Positions 15,280 through 25,835 of a stretch of 64,000 nucleotides of DNA are shown here, one piece after another. Source of the DNA: Sporosarcina quadrami (GTDB lineage: Bacteria > Bacillota > Bacilli > Bacillales_A > Planococcaceae); assembly GCF_014836615.1 (NCBI RefSeq), contig NZ_JACSQN010000003.1, positions 1 through 64,000 on the forward strand, written 5' to 3'. Below the pieces are notes generated by a model that saw only the letters and a list, made by a program, of their open reading frames with translations, searched no databases and was not told the DNA's origin. A program made the position numbers and the translations under genes. Within the stretch, counting starts at the first letter, position 1; every line of letters begins with the position of its first letter.

Positions 15280-15750
15280 ATGCGAAACATTTCTGACATT
15301 ATTGAAGGATATTTGAAGGCCATTATCGAAAAGGAAGATAGCGGAACTATTGAAATAAAACGTAGCGAAGTGGCAGAGAAGTTTTCATGCGTCCCTTCAC
15401 AGATTAACTATGTCATTAATACTCGTTTTACAGTGGAACGCGGTTATGCAGTTGAATCTAAACGGGGAGGCGGAGGATATATCCGCATTTATCGTGTTCA
15501 AACAAACTCCTCTAAAGAGTTGATCGAGCATATTATTGGAGGTATCCAGCAAGGCGCATCGAATACGATGGCTGAAGATATCGTCCTTAGATTACTTGAA
15601 GAGGATGCAATTACGGAACGCGAAGCCCGCATTATTATGGCGGCAGTCGACCGAACGACATTGCAATATCCATTACCAGAACGAGATGTTATGCGAGCGC
15701 GAATTTTGCAGGCGATCCTCATGACACTCATATATACAGAAATGAAATAG
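15280..15750 (+). CDS. ctsR: Class III stress-gene repressor CtsR
   Basis: A 156-residue repressor of clp genes. The N-terminal winged helix-turn-helix (about 5-75) includes the family's glycine-rich wing, RGGGGYIRI, which senses temperature in known CtsR proteins. The C-terminal half is the dimerisation and McsB-contact region. I chose the ATG giving MRNISDIIEG because AGAGGTGAGA precedes it; the 11-residue upstream extension lacks a site. First gene of ctsR-mcsA-mcsB-clpC, repressing its own promoter and that of clpC. Confidence 0.97.
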   Translation: MRNISDIIEGYLKAIIEKEDSGTIEIKRSEVAEKFSCVPSQINYVINTRFTVERGYAVESKRGGGGYIRIYRVQTNSSKELIEHIIGGIQQGASNTMAEDIVLRLLEEDAITEREARIIMAAVDRTTLQYPLPERDVMRARILQAILMTLIYTEMK

Positions 15751-15777
15751 AATCCGATATCGATGAGGTGACAGACG

Positions 15778-16341
15778 ATGATTTGTGACAATTGTAAAGA
15801 ACGGCAAGCTTCCGTAATTTTGACACAAGAGAATGAAGGCGTGAAGACAGAGCGTCATTTATGCGAAAAATGTGCATTCCAATCTCAGATGTTTCATTTA
15901 GATCCAAGTCAGGAACCGTTGTCTATTCAACAGTTCTTATCCCATTGGTTTGGTGGAATTGATTCCATGCAGTCATTGCAACAATCGAAGGAAGGGATAC
16001 CTGAAGGTCCAACATGTCCTGATTGCGGGTTAACATTTAAAAGGTTTCTCGATATCGGTAAATTTGGCTGTCCAACTTGCTACAGTACGTTTAAAGAACG
16101 ATTGCCGAGAATTTTTAGCAAATTGCATAACGGACATATGTCTCATACCGGAAAGATTCCGGTTTCATTCAACGAGTTGTTTGCTGTGAAAAAGAAAATT
16201 GAAGAGATCAGGGCGGACATGCAAGAAGCGATACAGGCAGAACGTTTCGAAGATGCCGCGTTACTGCGCGACGAAGTGAAAGCGTTGAAGTCAAGGTTAG
16301 CGACTTGCCAAGATGGAGGTGGAGATGCTGATGTCAATTAA
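15778..16341 (+). CDS. mcsA: McsA, zinc-binding activator of the arginine kinase McsB
   Basis: A 187-residue adaptor that activates McsB and so helps switch off CtsR under stress. Four CxxC pairs are visible: C3/C6, C29/C32, C80/C83 and C98/C101, enough for two zinc sites. The C-terminus (about 135-175) is a UVR-type coiled coil, KKKIEEIRADMQEAIQAERF. The ATG follows GAGGTG. The end overlaps mcsB by 11 bases. Confidence 0.96.
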   Translation: MICDNCKERQASVILTQENEGVKTERHLCEKCAFQSQMFHLDPSQEPLSIQQFLSHWFGGIDSMQSLQQSKEGIPEGPTCPDCGLTFKRFLDIGKFGCPTCYSTFKERLPRIFSKLHNGHMSHTGKIPVSFNELFAVKKKIEEIRADMQEAIQAERFEDAALLRDEVKALKSRLATCQDGGGDADVN

Positions 16342-17413
16342 TAAATTCATGAAAGGCTCAGTTGCTGGATGGATGAAGGCAAGTGGAGAGCATGCAGATA
16401 TCGTCATGTCCACAAGAATACGTCTAGCGCGCAATTTGAGAGGACATCTATTCCCGATAGCGTCTAATCCGGAAGATGCGAACCAAGTGGATGAAGTAGT
16501 TAAGGAAGTACTGCTTAATTCTGGAGAAAAAGGGTATGAATATATGAGAATGTCCGATGTTCCTTTGCTTGATCGTCAAATACTTGTGGAAAAGCATTTG
16601 ATTAGCCCGCAATTGACTGATTCGAAACGTAATGGAGCTGTCATTCTCTCGGAAGATGAAACGGTTAGTCTCATGATCAATGAAGAAGACCATATTCGTA
16701 TACAGTGCATTTATCCTGGATTTCAGCTGGAAAACGCCTACGAGCATGCAGATTCGGTTGATAATGAGCTCGAAGACAAACTTCCTTATGCCTTTGATGA
16801 GGAGTTTGGCTATTTGACAAGTTGCCCATCCAATACAGGGACGGGTATGCGGGCATCGGTCATGATGCATTTGCCTGCATTGACGATTACGAAGCAAATT
16901 GATCGTATCATTCCAGCCGTCACGCGTCTTGGAATGGTTGTCAGAGGAAGTTATGGCGAAGGAAGCGAAGCGCTCGGCAATATTTATCAAATTTCGAATC
17001 AGACGACATTAGGTAAAACGGAAAAGGAAATTTTAGCTGACCTTAAAAACGTGGCGTTACGGCTCATCGCACATGAAAGGCGATCCCGTGAAGTGTTGCT
17101 GGCAAAGTCCAAAATTGCGCTCGAAAACAAACTGTTCAGGTCACTTGGCATCATCAAGTATGCACGATTACTCCCATCTGGCGAAGCGGCTCGATGTCTG
17201 TCAGATGTCCGTCTTGGTATTGATCTCGAAATCATACAAGACATCGACATGTCCATCTTGAATGAACTGATGATTTTCATGCAACCAGGTTTCTTGCAGC
17301 AATATGCTAGAACGGAATTGACCGCTGAAGAGCGGGACATTTTCCGCGCGGATCTGTTCCGGGAGCGATTGAGTGTAAACCAGGTATCTGAAAGAGAAGA
17401 TAGTGGAGAGTGA
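16331..17413 (+). CDS. mcsB: Protein arginine kinase McsB
   Basis: Phosphorylates arginines on substrates to mark them for ClpCP and inactivates CtsR. The 360 residues contain the phosphagen-kinase patterns STRIRLARN near the start and SCPSNTGTGMRASVMMHLPA with the catalytic-domain cysteine. Near the C-terminus RDIFRA matches the RDxxRA phosphoarginine pocket known from this family. Three in-frame ATGs lie at 16313, 16325 and 16331; I took the last (MSINKFMKG) because GGAG lies six bases before it and it fits the usual protein start. Confidence 0.96.
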   Translation: MSINKFMKGSVAGWMKASGEHADIVMSTRIRLARNLRGHLFPIASNPEDANQVDEVVKEVLLNSGEKGYEYMRMSDVPLLDRQILVEKHLISPQLTDSKRNGAVILSEDETVSLMINEEDHIRIQCIYPGFQLENAYEHADSVDNELEDKLPYAFDEEFGYLTSCPSNTGTGMRASVMMHLPALTITKQIDRIIPAVTRLGMVVRGSYGEGSEALGNIYQISNQTTLGKTEKEILADLKNVALRLIAHERRSREVLLAKSKIALENKLFRSLGIIKYARLLPSGEAARCLSDVRLGIDLEIIQDIDMSILNELMIFMQPGFLQQYARTELTAEERDIFRADLFRERLSVNQVSEREDSGE

Positions 17414-17422
17414 GCAACAATT

Positions 17423-17451
17423 TTGCGTGTCGCTCTTCTTTTAATTATACT
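17423..17451 (+). promoter_or_regulatory. Second sigma-A promoter, in front of clpC
   Basis: TTGCGT (17423-17428), 17 bases, TATACT (17446-17451), ten bases after the mcsB stop codon. A weak AGAGTGA/TCGCTCT hairpin followed by TCTTTT (about 17408-17443) overlaps it and might partly end readthrough from mcsB. Confidence 0.75.
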
Positions 17452-17453
17452 TA

Positions 17454-17470
17454 AGTCAAAGATAGTCAAA
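17454..17470 (+). promoter_or_regulatory. CtsR operator 2
   Basis: AGTCAAA-GAT-AGTCAAA, the same as operator 1; the identity extends to 26 bases including flanks. It lies three bases after the -10 box of the clpC promoter. Confidence 0.92.
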
Positions 17471-17590
17471 GTCAATTTCTTGACGAAGGGTTGCTAGTCG
17501 ATTTATTTGAATAGAGTAAAAGAGATTAGTATTCCACACTTTCGGGGGTGGAGAATAATATAGACGTTAAATAGAAGGAGTGGAATGGAT

Positions 17591-20038
17591 ATGATGTTCA
17601 ATCGGTTTACACAACGTGCACAAAAAGTTTTGCAATTAGCGCAAGAAGAAGCGATTCGTATGAAACACGAATCGATCGGTACAGAACATATCTTGCTTGG
17701 ACTCATACGTGAAGGTGGCGGCATTGCGGCGAAGGCATTGGAAGCAATTGACGTCAGTTTTGATACAATTGAAAAAGGTGTAGAAAGCCTTGTCGGTTCA
17801 GGTTCAAAGGAAGTCGGACCAATTGTTCACTATACACCGAGAGCGAAAAAAGTCATCGAGCTTTCTGTCGATGAATCGCGTAAATTGGGTCATTCCTATA
17901 TTGGTACAGAGCATATTCTCCTCGCGCTGATTCGTGAAGGGGAAGGCGTTGCTGCACGCGTGCTGAACAATGCAGGTGTCAGCTTAAACCGTGCAAGACA
18001 GCAAGTCCTTCAATTGTTAGGAAGTAACGATGCCTCAGTTGGTTCGACAGGCACTTCTTCATCTGCCTCCACACCTACACTCGATAGTCTAGCGCGTGAT
18101 TTGACAGAAGTGGCACGTGAAGGTTCGCTCGATCCGGTTATCGGAAGAGGTAAAGAAATTACAAGAGTCATTGAAGTATTAGCGCGACGTACGAAAAACA
18201 ACCCTGTGCTGATCGGGGAGCCGGGTGTCGGTAAAACAGCTGTCGCAGAAGGTCTTGCGCTTCAGATTGTGAATAATGAAGTACCTGAAATCCTTCGTGA
18301 TAAGCGTGTGATGACGTTGGATATGGGGACGGTTGTAGCTGGTACGAAATATCGCGGTGAGTTTGAAGACCGTATGAAGAAAGTGATGGAAGAAATCCGT
18401 CAAGCAGGCAATATCATTCTATTCATTGATGAATTGCATACATTAATCGGAGCGGGGGGAGCGGAAGGCGCAATCGATGCGTCGAACATTCTTAAGCCAT
18501 CCCTCGCACGTGGCGAGTTGCAATGTATTGGTGCTACGACGTTAGATGAATACCGTAAGTATATCGAAAAGGATGCGGCACTTGAACGTCGTTTCCAACC
18601 GATACAAGTTGATGAACCGACTGTTGATGAAACGATTTTAATTATTAGAGGCTTACGTGATCGTTATGAAGCCCATCACCGTGTGAAAATAACGGATGAA
18701 GCAATCGATGCGGCGGCGAAAATGTCTGACCGCTATATTTCCGACAGATTCTTGCCGGATAAGGCGATTGATCTAATTGACGAAGCAGGATCGAAAGTGC
18801 GCTTGCGTTCGTATACAACACCACCGAATTTAAAAGAACTTGAGGCGAAACTTGAAGCGGTGCGTCATGAAAAGAATGCCGCGGTGCAAGCCCAGGAATT
18901 TGAAAAGGCGGCTTCATTCCGCGATAAAGAACAGAAAATGAAAGAAGAACTTGAAAGTACGAAGACAGAATGGAAAGAAAAGCAAGGCAAGAAGGAATCA
19001 GAAGTGACGGTCAATGATATTGCTGAAGTCGTGGCGATGTGGACAGGAGTTCCTGTTTCTAAAATTGCTGAGACAGAATCTGCGAAACTGTTGAACATGG
19101 AAGAACTGTTGCATGAGCGTGTTATTGGTCAAAGTGAAGCGGTGACAGCTATTTCAAGAGCAATCCGTCGAGCACGAGCGGGACTTAAAGATCCTAAACG
19201 TCCAATCGGTTCATTCATCTTCCTTGGACCAACGGGTGTCGGGAAGACGGAACTTGCAAGAGCGCTAGCTGAAGCGATGTTCGGTGATGAGGATGCGATG
19301 ATTCGTATTGATATGTCTGAGTATATGGAGAAGCATGCGACATCTCGTCTTGTTGGTTCACCTCCGGGGTATGTAGGTTACGAAGAAGGCGGCCAGTTGA
19401 CTGAGAAAGTTCGTAGAAAGCCGTATTCAGTCGTCTTATTGGATGAAATTGAAAAGGCGCATCCGGATGTTTTCAATATTCTCTTGCAAGTGTTAGAGGA
19501 TGGCAGGTTGACTGATTCGAAAGGGCGAACAGTCGATTTCCGTAACACAGTCGTCATTATGACGTCGAACGTCGGTGCTGAAGCGTTGAAACAGAATCGC
19601 TATGTCGGATTCAATTTACAAGATGGCAAAAAAGATTACGAAGGTATGAAATCGAGTATGCTTGATTCATTGAAAAAAGCCTTCCGTCCTGAGTTCTTGA
19701 ACCGTGTGGATGAAATGATTGTCTTCCATTCACTCGAGAAAGAACATTTGCAAAAGATTGTGTCACTTATGTCTAGTGAGCTGACAAAGCGCCTTGCAGA
19801 ACAGGAAATTACACTAGATTTGACAGAGGCGGCGAAATTGAAAATCGCGGACGAAGGATATGATCCGGATTACGGAGCGCGTCCATTGCGTCGTGCATTG
19901 CAGAAACATATTGAAGATCGCTTATCTGAAGAATTGTTAAAAGGTACTGTATTGACAGGTGGTACCGTAATTGTTGATGTGGAAGATGACAAATTCGTCG
20001 TAAAGACTGAGCGCGAAGCAGTAGCGGAAAATCAATAA
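17591..20038 (+). CDS. clpC: AAA+ unfoldase ClpC
   Basis: Hsp100 protein that unfolds substrates for ClpP. The 815 residues show two Clp N-terminal repeats ([13 protein letters not shown]..., then [13 protein letters not shown]..., about 3-145), AAA domain 1 with Walker [10 protein letters not shown], a middle UVR-like coiled coil ([20 protein letters not shown]) used by MecA/McsB, and AAA domain 2 with [12 protein letters not shown] codons at 17585, 17591 and 17594 are in frame; [12 protein letters not shown] at 17591 matches the normal ClpC start and has AAGGAG ten bases upstream. It is reached both from the ctsR promoter and from its own CtsR-controlled one. Confidence 0.97.
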   Translation: MMFNRFTQRAQKVLQLAQEEAIRMKHESIGTEHILLGLIREGGGIAAKALEAIDVSFDTIEKGVESLVGSGSKEVGPIVHYTPRAKKVIELSVDESRKLGHSYIGTEHILLALIREGEGVAARVLNNAGVSLNRARQQVLQLLGSNDASVGSTGTSSSASTPTLDSLARDLTEVAREGSLDPVIGRGKEITRVIEVLARRTKNNPVLIGEPGVGKTAVAEGLALQIVNNEVPEILRDKRVMTLDMGTVVAGTKYRGEFEDRMKKVMEEIRQAGNIILFIDELHTLIGAGGAEGAIDASNILKPSLARGELQCIGATTLDEYRKYIEKDAALERRFQPIQVDEPTVDETILIIRGLRDRYEAHHRVKITDEAIDAAAKMSDRYISDRFLPDKAIDLIDEAGSKVRLRSYTTPPNLKELEAKLEAVRHEKNAAVQAQEFEKAASFRDKEQKMKEELESTKTEWKEKQGKKESEVTVNDIAEVVAMWTGVPVSKIAETESAKLLNMEELLHERVIGQSEAVTAISRAIRRARAGLKDPKRPIGSFIFLGPTGVGKTELARALAEAMFGDEDAMIRIDMSEYMEKHATSRLVGSPPGYVGYEEGGQLTEKVRRKPYSVVLLDEIEKAHPDVFNILLQVLEDGRLTDSKGRTVDFRNTVVIMTSNVGAEALKQNRYVGFNLQDGKKDYEGMKSSMLDSLKKAFRPEFLNRVDEMIVFHSLEKEHLQKIVSLMSSELTKRLAEQEITLDLTEAAKLKIADEGYDPDYGARPLRRALQKHIEDRLSEELLKGTVLTGGTVIVDVEDDKFVVKTEREAVAENQ

Positions 20039-20041
20039 AAA

Positions 20042-20094
20042 GGATGGTCCTTCCGTAGAGTTCGCTATTCTACGGAATCGGGCCGTCTTTTTTT
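20042..20094 (+). terminator. Terminator of the ctsR-clpC operon
   Basis: TTCCGTAGA (20051-20059) pairs with TCTACGGAA (20069-20077), extended outward by GGAYGG-type pairs, and ends in seven T. Confidence 0.9.
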
Positions 20095-20109
20095 CTTATG
20101 GAGGGTGTT

Positions 20110-21480
20110 ATGGCAAAACGGAAAACGAAATTCATGTGCAGAGATTGCGGATATGAATCGCCTAAATGGATGGGTAGATGCCCAGGTTGCGGCGAATGGA
20201 ATACGATGGATGAAGAAGTTGAAATCGTCAGTAAAGGTCCGCGCGGCGCATTCCAACACACTGCGAATATCCAGCAGAAAGCAATGCCGATCAGCGCGAT
20301 ACAGACTGCAGAAGAACCACGTGTCAAAACAGAGTTGAAAGAACTGAACCGTGTACTTGGTGGAGGAATTGTTCCGGGGTCGCTGATTTTAATCGGTGGA
20401 GACCCGGGTATAGGTAAGTCAACATTGCTGTTGCAAGTGTCTTCTTTGCTGGCGAACCAAAACGAGAGAACATTGTACATATCGGGCGAGGAATCGATAC
20501 GGCAGACGAAGTTGCGAGCTGAACGACTTGGTGTCGCTTCGGATGAATTGTATATTTATGCTGAAACCGATTTGGCGAAGATTCATGAAACGATAAACGA
20601 TGTGAAACCGAAATTTGTCATTGCCGATTCAATTCAGACGATCCATCATCCGGAAGTTACATCGGCGCCTGGCAGTGTATCGCAAGTGAGGGAATGTACG
20701 GCAGAGTTAATGCGCATTGCGAAGACGCAAAACATAGCGATTTTCATTGTCGGACACGTAACGAAAGACGGACAAATTGCAGGTCCGAGACTTCTTGAGC
20801 ATATGGTGGATACTGTTCTGTATTTTGAAGGAGAGCGTCATCATACGTATCGGATTTTGCGGAGTGTAAAAAACCGATTCGGTTCGACGAATGAAATTGC
20901 GATATTTGAAATGTTGCAATCCGGTTTGAAAGAAGTGTTGAATCCGTCTGAGTTATTTTTGCGGGAAAGGTCGCAAGGGGCAGCCGGTTCAACGGTCGTT
21001 GCGTCAATGGAAGGAACGAGGCCTATACTTGTTGAAATTCAAGCGCTCGTCACGCCTTCAAGTTTTAACTATCCAAAACGAATGGCAACCGGCCTAGACC
21101 AAAACCGCGTATCACTTCTCATGGCGGTCCTTGAAAAAAGGATGGGGATGTTACTGCAAGCACAAGATGCTTACATAAAAGTAGCAGGCGGTGTAAAGCT
21201 CGACGAACCGGCAATCGATTTGGCTGTCCTTGTTAGCATTGTATCCAGTTACCGTGACGCAGCGCCCGGAGTTACTGATTGCTTTATCGGCGAAGTTGGC
21301 TTAACTGGAGAAGTGCGCCGAGTTTCACGCATTGAACAACGAGTTATTGAAGCTTCGAAATTAGGATTTGAGCGAGCCATTATTCCAAGTTCCAACATCG
21401 GTGGTTGGGATTTCCCAGAAGGTATTAATGTTGTCGGTGTCGAAACGGTAAGTGAAGCGTTGAATTTAGCCTTTAAATAA
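20110..21480 (+). CDS. radA: DNA repair protein RadA (Sms)
   Basis: RecA-like helicase that drives branch migration in recombination. The 456 residues begin with a C4 zinc motif ([18 protein letters not shown]), then an ATPase core with Walker [11 protein letters not shown] and the RadA-specific KNRFGSTNE, then a C-terminal Lon-protease-like domain (about 280-456). Start ATG at 20110 has GGAGGG upstream; an ATG at 20098 would put this site inside the gene. In many Bacillales disA follows; here the next gene is yacL. Confidence 0.96.
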   Translation: MAKRKTKFMCRDCGYESPKWMGRCPGCGEWNTMDEEVEIVSKGPRGAFQHTANIQQKAMPISAIQTAEEPRVKTELKELNRVLGGGIVPGSLILIGGDPGIGKSTLLLQVSSLLANQNERTLYISGEESIRQTKLRAERLGVASDELYIYAETDLAKIHETINDVKPKFVIADSIQTIHHPEVTSAPGSVSQVRECTAELMRIAKTQNIAIFIVGHVTKDGQIAGPRLLEHMVDTVLYFEGERHHTYRILRSVKNRFGSTNEIAIFEMLQSGLKEVLNPSELFLRERSQGAAGSTVVASMEGTRPILVEIQALVTPSSFNYPKRMATGLDQNRVSLLMAVLEKRMGMLLQAQDAYIKVAGGVKLDEPAIDLAVLVSIVSSYRDAAPGVTDCFIGEVGLTGEVRRVSRIEQRVIEASKLGFERAIIPSSNIGGWDFPEGINVVGVETVSEALNLAFK

Positions 21481-21509
21481 ACAAGAGGTAGTAAGCGACT
21501 GAGGTCGGA

Positions 21510-21561
21510 ACTTTCACCGCCGGGATACAGTCCTATAAATGGGAATAAATTTCCCGGCATT
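21510..21561 (+). other. Stem-loop in the radA-yacL gap
   Basis: GCCGGGA (21520-21526) is complementary to TCCCGGC (21552-21558) across about 25 bases. No T-run follows, so it is not a standard terminator; it would lie in the leader of yacL. Confidence 0.4.
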
Positions 21562-21630
21562 GGATGGTTCGCAACTGCGTTAAATAGGGAAAACATGTAT
21601 AGTTAGCATTATTGAATGGAGGTGTAAGGC

Positions 21631-22743
21631 ATGTTGAGAAGAGTTGTACAGATTGGGTTACTGCTCGTCGGAGGGACGCTTGGCGTTTTATTCTTACCGT
21701 ATTTATTCACTTTATCCACTTTTACTTCCCAGCCGATGATCGATAATCCTTATGTATCTGCAGTAGTAGGTGCATTGCTGTTGTTTGTGCTTGGTATTTT
21801 TATTGTAGATCCGATTGTGAATTTCATTAAATGGATGGAAGATTTATTGTTAAAAGCACCGATTTTCGACTTGCTGTTTGGAACAATTGGATTGGTTGTC
21901 GGATTGATAGTGGCGTTTCTTGTTAGTTATGGGTTAAGCAGTTTGCAGATTCCGTTCATCACATCGGTCCTATCGTTTCTGCCAGCAATTCTTTCGATTC
22001 TGCTCGGTTATCTCGGTTTTCAAGTAGGATTCAAGAAACGTGATGAACTTCTACGTTCAGTTATTTCGATGAGAACCCCTGCACCAAAGAAGAAAGACGG
22101 TAGTGAAATCATCGTTCAATCGGATTCAAAGCTGAACAAAATTCTAGATACGAGTGTCATTATTGACGGCCGCATAGCGGATATCGCTTCAACCGGTTTT
22201 CTCGAAGGGGTTCTCGTAGTCCCACAGTTCGTTTTGACCGAACTACAACATATCGCTGATTCCTCTGATTCCTTGAAAAGGACAAAAGGAAGACGTGGGT
22301 TAGATGTGCTAAAGCGTATGCAGACCGATGAAGGACCTAGTATTTTAATAACTGAAGAAGACTTTGCGGATGTCGCAGAAGTGGATTTGAAGTTAGTACG
22401 TCTAGCAAAAAGCATGAACGGTTTAGTTGTAACAAATGATTTTAATTTGAATAAGGTTGCTGCACTCCATGGTGTGCAAGTGCTAAATATTAATGATTTG
22501 GCGAATGCCGTGAAACCGGTTGTCATACCTGGAGAAGAGATGCATGTCGTCGTTATTAAAGATGGTAAAGAGCATAACCAAGGCATTGCTTATTTAGATG
22601 ATGGCACGATGATTGTCATTGAAGAAGGTAGATCACATATCGGGAACCCAATTGACGTCGTTGTCACAAGTGTGTTGCAAACCTCTGCTGGTCGGATGAT
22701 TTTTGCGAAGCCGAAAAATGGCAAGCCGACAAAAACGTCATAA
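21631..22743 (+). CDS. yacL: PIN/TRAM-domain membrane protein (YacL family)
   Basis: A 370-residue protein with four hydrophobic helices (about 5-24, 35-60, 75-100, 105-130), then a PIN nuclease-like domain beginning KILDTSVIIDGRIADI with acidic residues D-T-S-V-I-I-D, and a C-terminal TRAM domain (about 295-350, GEEMHVVVIKDGKEHNQGIAYL). PIN and TRAM domains act on RNA, but the target of this family is not established to my knowledge. GGAGGTG precedes the ATG. It is followed directly by ispD. Confidence 0.93.
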   Translation: MLRRVVQIGLLLVGGTLGVLFLPYLFTLSTFTSQPMIDNPYVSAVVGALLLFVLGIFIVDPIVNFIKWMEDLLLKAPIFDLLFGTIGLVVGLIVAFLVSYGLSSLQIPFITSVLSFLPAILSILLGYLGFQVGFKKRDELLRSVISMRTPAPKKKDGSEIIVQSDSKLNKILDTSVIIDGRIADIASTGFLEGVLVVPQFVLTELQHIADSSDSLKRTKGRRGLDVLKRMQTDEGPSILITEEDFADVAEVDLKLVRLAKSMNGLVVTNDFNLNKVAALHGVQVLNINDLANAVKPVVIPGEEMHVVVIKDGKEHNQGIAYLDDGTMIVIEEGRSHIGNPIDVVVTSVLQTSAGRMIFAKPKNGKPTKTS

Positions 22744-22760
22744 GGAAGATGGGAACGGTT

Positions 22761-23456
22761 ATGAAAAAGTATACAGTGTTAATTCCTGCAGCAGGAAGTG
22801 GTAGTCGAATGGGTGCCGGCTTTAATAAGTTGTTCCTTGAACTTGTCGACAAGCCGATTCTCATTCACACATTAGAAGTGTTTGAAAACGATCCATCGTG
22901 CGAAGGTATGATTTTGTCTGTGAAGGAAGAAGAACGATTAGACATTAGCCGGATGATTGCACAATTCGGGATAACGAAAGTGAAGATGCTTGTTGAAGGT
23001 GGAGCAGAGCGGCAACAAAGTGTTGCCGCTTGCATCCATGCACACCCATCAAATGGCATTATTCTTGTGCATGATGCTGCAAGGCCTTTCATTAGACATG
23101 AAGTAATCAGACAGCTTGTTGAAACGGCCGATGTACAAGGAGCAGCAATTGCCGGTGTGCGCGTGAAGGATACAATGAAAACGGCAAGTGATACTATTGT
23201 TGAGGGGACGATTGACCGTTCGACGTTGTGGTCGATTCAAACACCTCAAGCATTCCGCTATGAGGTTTTAAAAGAAGCATCAGATAAGGCGGAGGCAGAT
23301 GGATTTCTTGGGACGGATGAGTCAATGATTGTTGAGCGACTCGGTTTCCCCGTCCATATTGTAGAGAGTGCGTATGACAATGTTAAAATGACGACAAAAG
23401 AGGACCTCCTGTTTGGTGAGGTTCTCTTGAAACATAGACGGCAGGAGGATGTATAA
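22761..23456 (+). CDS. ispD: 2-C-methyl-D-erythritol 4-phosphate cytidylyltransferase
   Basis: Third enzyme of the MEP isoprenoid pathway: joins CTP and MEP. The 231-residue protein begins with the nucleotide-binding loop [16 protein letters not shown] and has VHDAARPF and [12 protein letters not shown]. The ATG at 22761 ([12 protein letters not shown]) fits the family; the ribosome site is weak, and an ATG at 22749 would have none. The stop codon shares one base with the ispF start, so the two are translationally coupled. Confidence 0.96.
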   Translation: MKKYTVLIPAAGSGSRMGAGFNKLFLELVDKPILIHTLEVFENDPSCEGMILSVKEEERLDISRMIAQFGITKVKMLVEGGAERQQSVAACIHAHPSNGIILVHDAARPFIRHEVIRQLVETADVQGAAIAGVRVKDTMKTASDTIVEGTIDRSTLWSIQTPQAFRYEVLKEASDKAEADGFLGTDESMIVERLGFPVHIVESAYDNVKMTTKEDLLFGEVLLKHRRQEDV

Positions 23457-23941
23457 TGATTCGTATAGGACAAGGGTTTGACGTTCATGAATTCGAGGTA
23501 GGTCGGCCACTTATAATAGGCGGCATAACAATTCCGCACGACAGAGGACTGACAGGGCATTCCGATGCTGACGTATTATTGCATACAATTACAGATGCAG
23601 CACTTGGTGCAATTGGCGAAGGGGATATCGGACGTCATTTTCCAGACACCGATGCTGCTTTCAAAGATGCAGATTCAGCAGTTTTGTTGGAAAAAGTATG
23701 GACGATTGTCGAATCGAAAGGTTATAAGTTAGGAAATGTCGATTGTACGATTATGGCGCAGAAGCCGAAGATGGCTCCCCATATTGAGACAATCCGTGCG
23801 CGTGTAGCGGAATTGCTGCAAGCAGATATCTCACAAGTGAATGTCAAAGCTACAACGACGGAGAAGCTTGGTTTTGTAGGCAGAGAGGAAGGAATTGCTT
23901 CTATGGCGACAATCCTTCTTCTGAAAGATGGAGAAATGTAA
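23456..23941 (+). CDS. ispF: 2-C-methyl-D-erythritol 2,4-cyclodiphosphate synthase
   Basis: Cyclises CDP-ME-2-phosphate two steps after IspD. The 161 residues contain the metal ligands in GFDVH (D9, H11) and the conserved [10 protein letters not shown], plus IGRHFPDTD and the C-terminal [13 protein letters not shown]. The ATG overlaps the ispD stop (TAATG), and the upstream GGAGG lies at the ispD end. Confidence 0.97.
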   Translation: MIRIGQGFDVHEFEVGRPLIIGGITIPHDRGLTGHSDADVLLHTITDAALGAIGEGDIGRHFPDTDAAFKDADSAVLLEKVWTIVESKGYKLGNVDCTIMAQKPKMAPHIETIRARVAELLQADISQVNVKATTTEKLGFVGREEGIASMATILLLKDGEM

Positions 23942-24021
23942 TAATGGGAAGCCTCCTTTTAAAAAAGTGCATGCAGTGATAAAATAATAGTGCAAACAAA
24001 CAGGAACGGAGATGCTATACA

Positions 24022-25485
24022 ATGACAACAGAAGTACGAGTGCGTTATGCGCCAAGTCCAACTGGCCATTTACATATCGGAGGGGCCCGAACGGCTTTAT
24101 TCAATTATCTATTTGCAAAACACCACGGTGGAAAATTTATCGTCCGCATCGAGGATACGGATATTGCGCGTAATATTGAAGCAGGAGAACTTTCGCAACT
24201 GGACAATTTAAAATGGCTCGGTATCGACTATGACGAGTCCGTGGATATTGGCGGAGAGTATGGACCTTATCGCCAAATGGAACGTCTGGATATTTACGAA
24301 AAATATGCGCAAGATATCCTTGCAAGTGGAAATGCGTATAAATGTTTCTGTACGACGGAAGAGTTGGATGCTGAACGTGAAAAACAGAAAGCTTCAGGTA
24401 TTGCAGCGCCGATGTATACAGGGACGTGCCGTCATCTAACTGCTGATCAGGTTGCTGAAAAAGAATCAGCAGGTATGCCATATACGCTTCGCATGCGTGT
24501 TCCTGAAAACGTCACTTATACAGTCGATGATCTCGTGCGAGGGGAAGTTGCATTCGAATCACAAGACGTTGGTGATTGGGTAATTGTCAAAGCAAATGGT
24601 ATTCCGACATATAACTTTGCGGTAGTCATTGATGATTATCTTATGAAGATTACACACGTTTTCCGTGGTGAAGAGCATTTAACGAACACACCGAAGCAAC
24701 TAATGGTTTCTGATGCTTTCGGTTGGGAATACCCGCGCTTCGGTCACATGACGCTAATTGTCAATGAAGACCGCAAGAAATTGTCGAAACGAGACGAATC
24801 GATCATTCAATTCATCTCCCAATATAAGGACCTCGGCTACTTGCCGGAAGCGATGTTCAACTTCTTCGCATTACTCGGATGGTCTCCGGGCGGTGAGGAG
24901 GAAATCTTCTCGCGTGAAGAACTGATTAACCTGTTCGATGAAAGTCGCTTGTCTAAATCACCATCTATGTTCGATAAGACGAAATTGACATGGATGAACA
25001 ATCAGTACGTGAAGAAATTGAGTCTCGACGAAGTAATCGAATTAACATTACCGCATCTTCAGGCTGCGGGTCTCGTGAAAGAAGAAATGACTGAAGAAGA
25101 ACGTAATTGGGTGCATGACTTGATTGCGCTCTATCAAGCTCAGTTAAGCTATGGAGCGGAAATTGTCGAATTGACCGCCCAGTTCTTTACGGATGCTATT
25201 GAATATGATGAACAATCCAGTGAAATACTTGCTGGTGAACAAGTGCCGGAAGTGATGGCTTCATTCCAGAAACAACTGTCAGATCTTGAAACGTTCGATC
25301 CTGATTCCATTAAAGCAGCGATAAAAGCTGTGCAAAAAGAAACAGGCCATAAAGGCAAGAATTTGTTCATGCCTATCCGTGTTGTTGCAACAGGGCAAGC
25401 GCATGGTCCGGAGTTGCCGGATTCCATCGCTCTTATCGGTAAAGAAAAAACAATCGAACGCGTATCGAAATATGCAAAAGCATAA
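24022..25485 (+). CDS. gltX: Glutamyl-tRNA synthetase
   Basis: Class I aminoacyl-tRNA synthetase that charges tRNA-Glu, and in Bacillales usually also tRNA-Gln. The 487 residues have the HIGH-type motif ([11 protein letters not shown]) at about 11-20 and the KMSKS-type KLSKRDES at about 253-260. GGAACGGAG lies 10 bases before the ATG. The 80-base gap after ispF shows no clear promoter or terminator. Confidence 0.97.
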   Translation: MTTEVRVRYAPSPTGHLHIGGARTALFNYLFAKHHGGKFIVRIEDTDIARNIEAGELSQLDNLKWLGIDYDESVDIGGEYGPYRQMERLDIYEKYAQDILASGNAYKCFCTTEELDAEREKQKASGIAAPMYTGTCRHLTADQVAEKESAGMPYTLRMRVPENVTYTVDDLVRGEVAFESQDVGDWVIVKANGIPTYNFAVVIDDYLMKITHVFRGEEHLTNTPKQLMVSDAFGWEYPRFGHMTLIVNEDRKKLSKRDESIIQFISQYKDLGYLPEAMFNFFALLGWSPGGEEEIFSREELINLFDESRLSKSPSMFDKTKLTWMNNQYVKKLSLDEVIELTLPHLQAAGLVKEEMTEEERNWVHDLIALYQAQLSYGAEIVELTAQFFTDAIEYDEQSSEILAGEQVPEVMASFQKQLSDLETFDPDSIKAAIKAVQKETGHKGKNLFMPIRVVATGQAHGPELPDSIALIGKEKTIERVSKYAKA

Positions 25486-25490
25486 GTTGA

Positions 25491-25518
25491 TTGACTTCTT
25501 GCATAATATATGTAGAAT
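25491..25518 (+). promoter_or_regulatory. Promoter of the cysE T-box operon
   Basis: TTGACT (25491-25496), 16 bases, TAGAAT (25513-25518), just after the gltX stop codon. Confidence 0.7.
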
Positions 25519-25555
25519 TGATGTACATTCAATAAAAAGTAAAGCACGACAAATA

Positions 25556-25800
25556 GCAAAGCGTTGAGAAGGATAAGTACATACTGCATGCTCTTCAGAG
25601 AGGATCATCATCGGCTGTAAATGATCCGGGCCGCTGCAATATGGAAATGCCCCTTTGAGCTCCGAGCCGAACGATTGAGTAGGCCGGACGTATGACCTGC
25701 GTTACAGGTATTAAGCGGAAAGAGAGCTCACTCTCTTTCAAGCGGAGTGGAACCGCGCATCTATTGCGTCTCTGTCTATTTATGGACAGAGGCGTTTTTG
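25556..25800 (+). promoter_or_regulatory. T-box leader responding to tRNA-Cys
   Basis: The stem I region holds GAGAAGGATAAGTA and CAGAGAGG; the specifier loop reads GGAAATGCCCC with codon TGC (25648-25650), cysteine. The T-box GGAGTGGAACCGCG (25745-25758) carries TGGA, complementary to the UCCA end expected of tRNA-Cys. A 10-bp terminator (25768-25795) with five T follows. Uncharged tRNA-Cys would stabilise the antiterminator and turn on the cysteine genes downstream. This fills the 350-base gap after gltX. Confidence 0.95.
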
Positions 25801-25835
25801 TGTTTTAAAGATGATGAAAAGGAGGCGAAGAAGCG

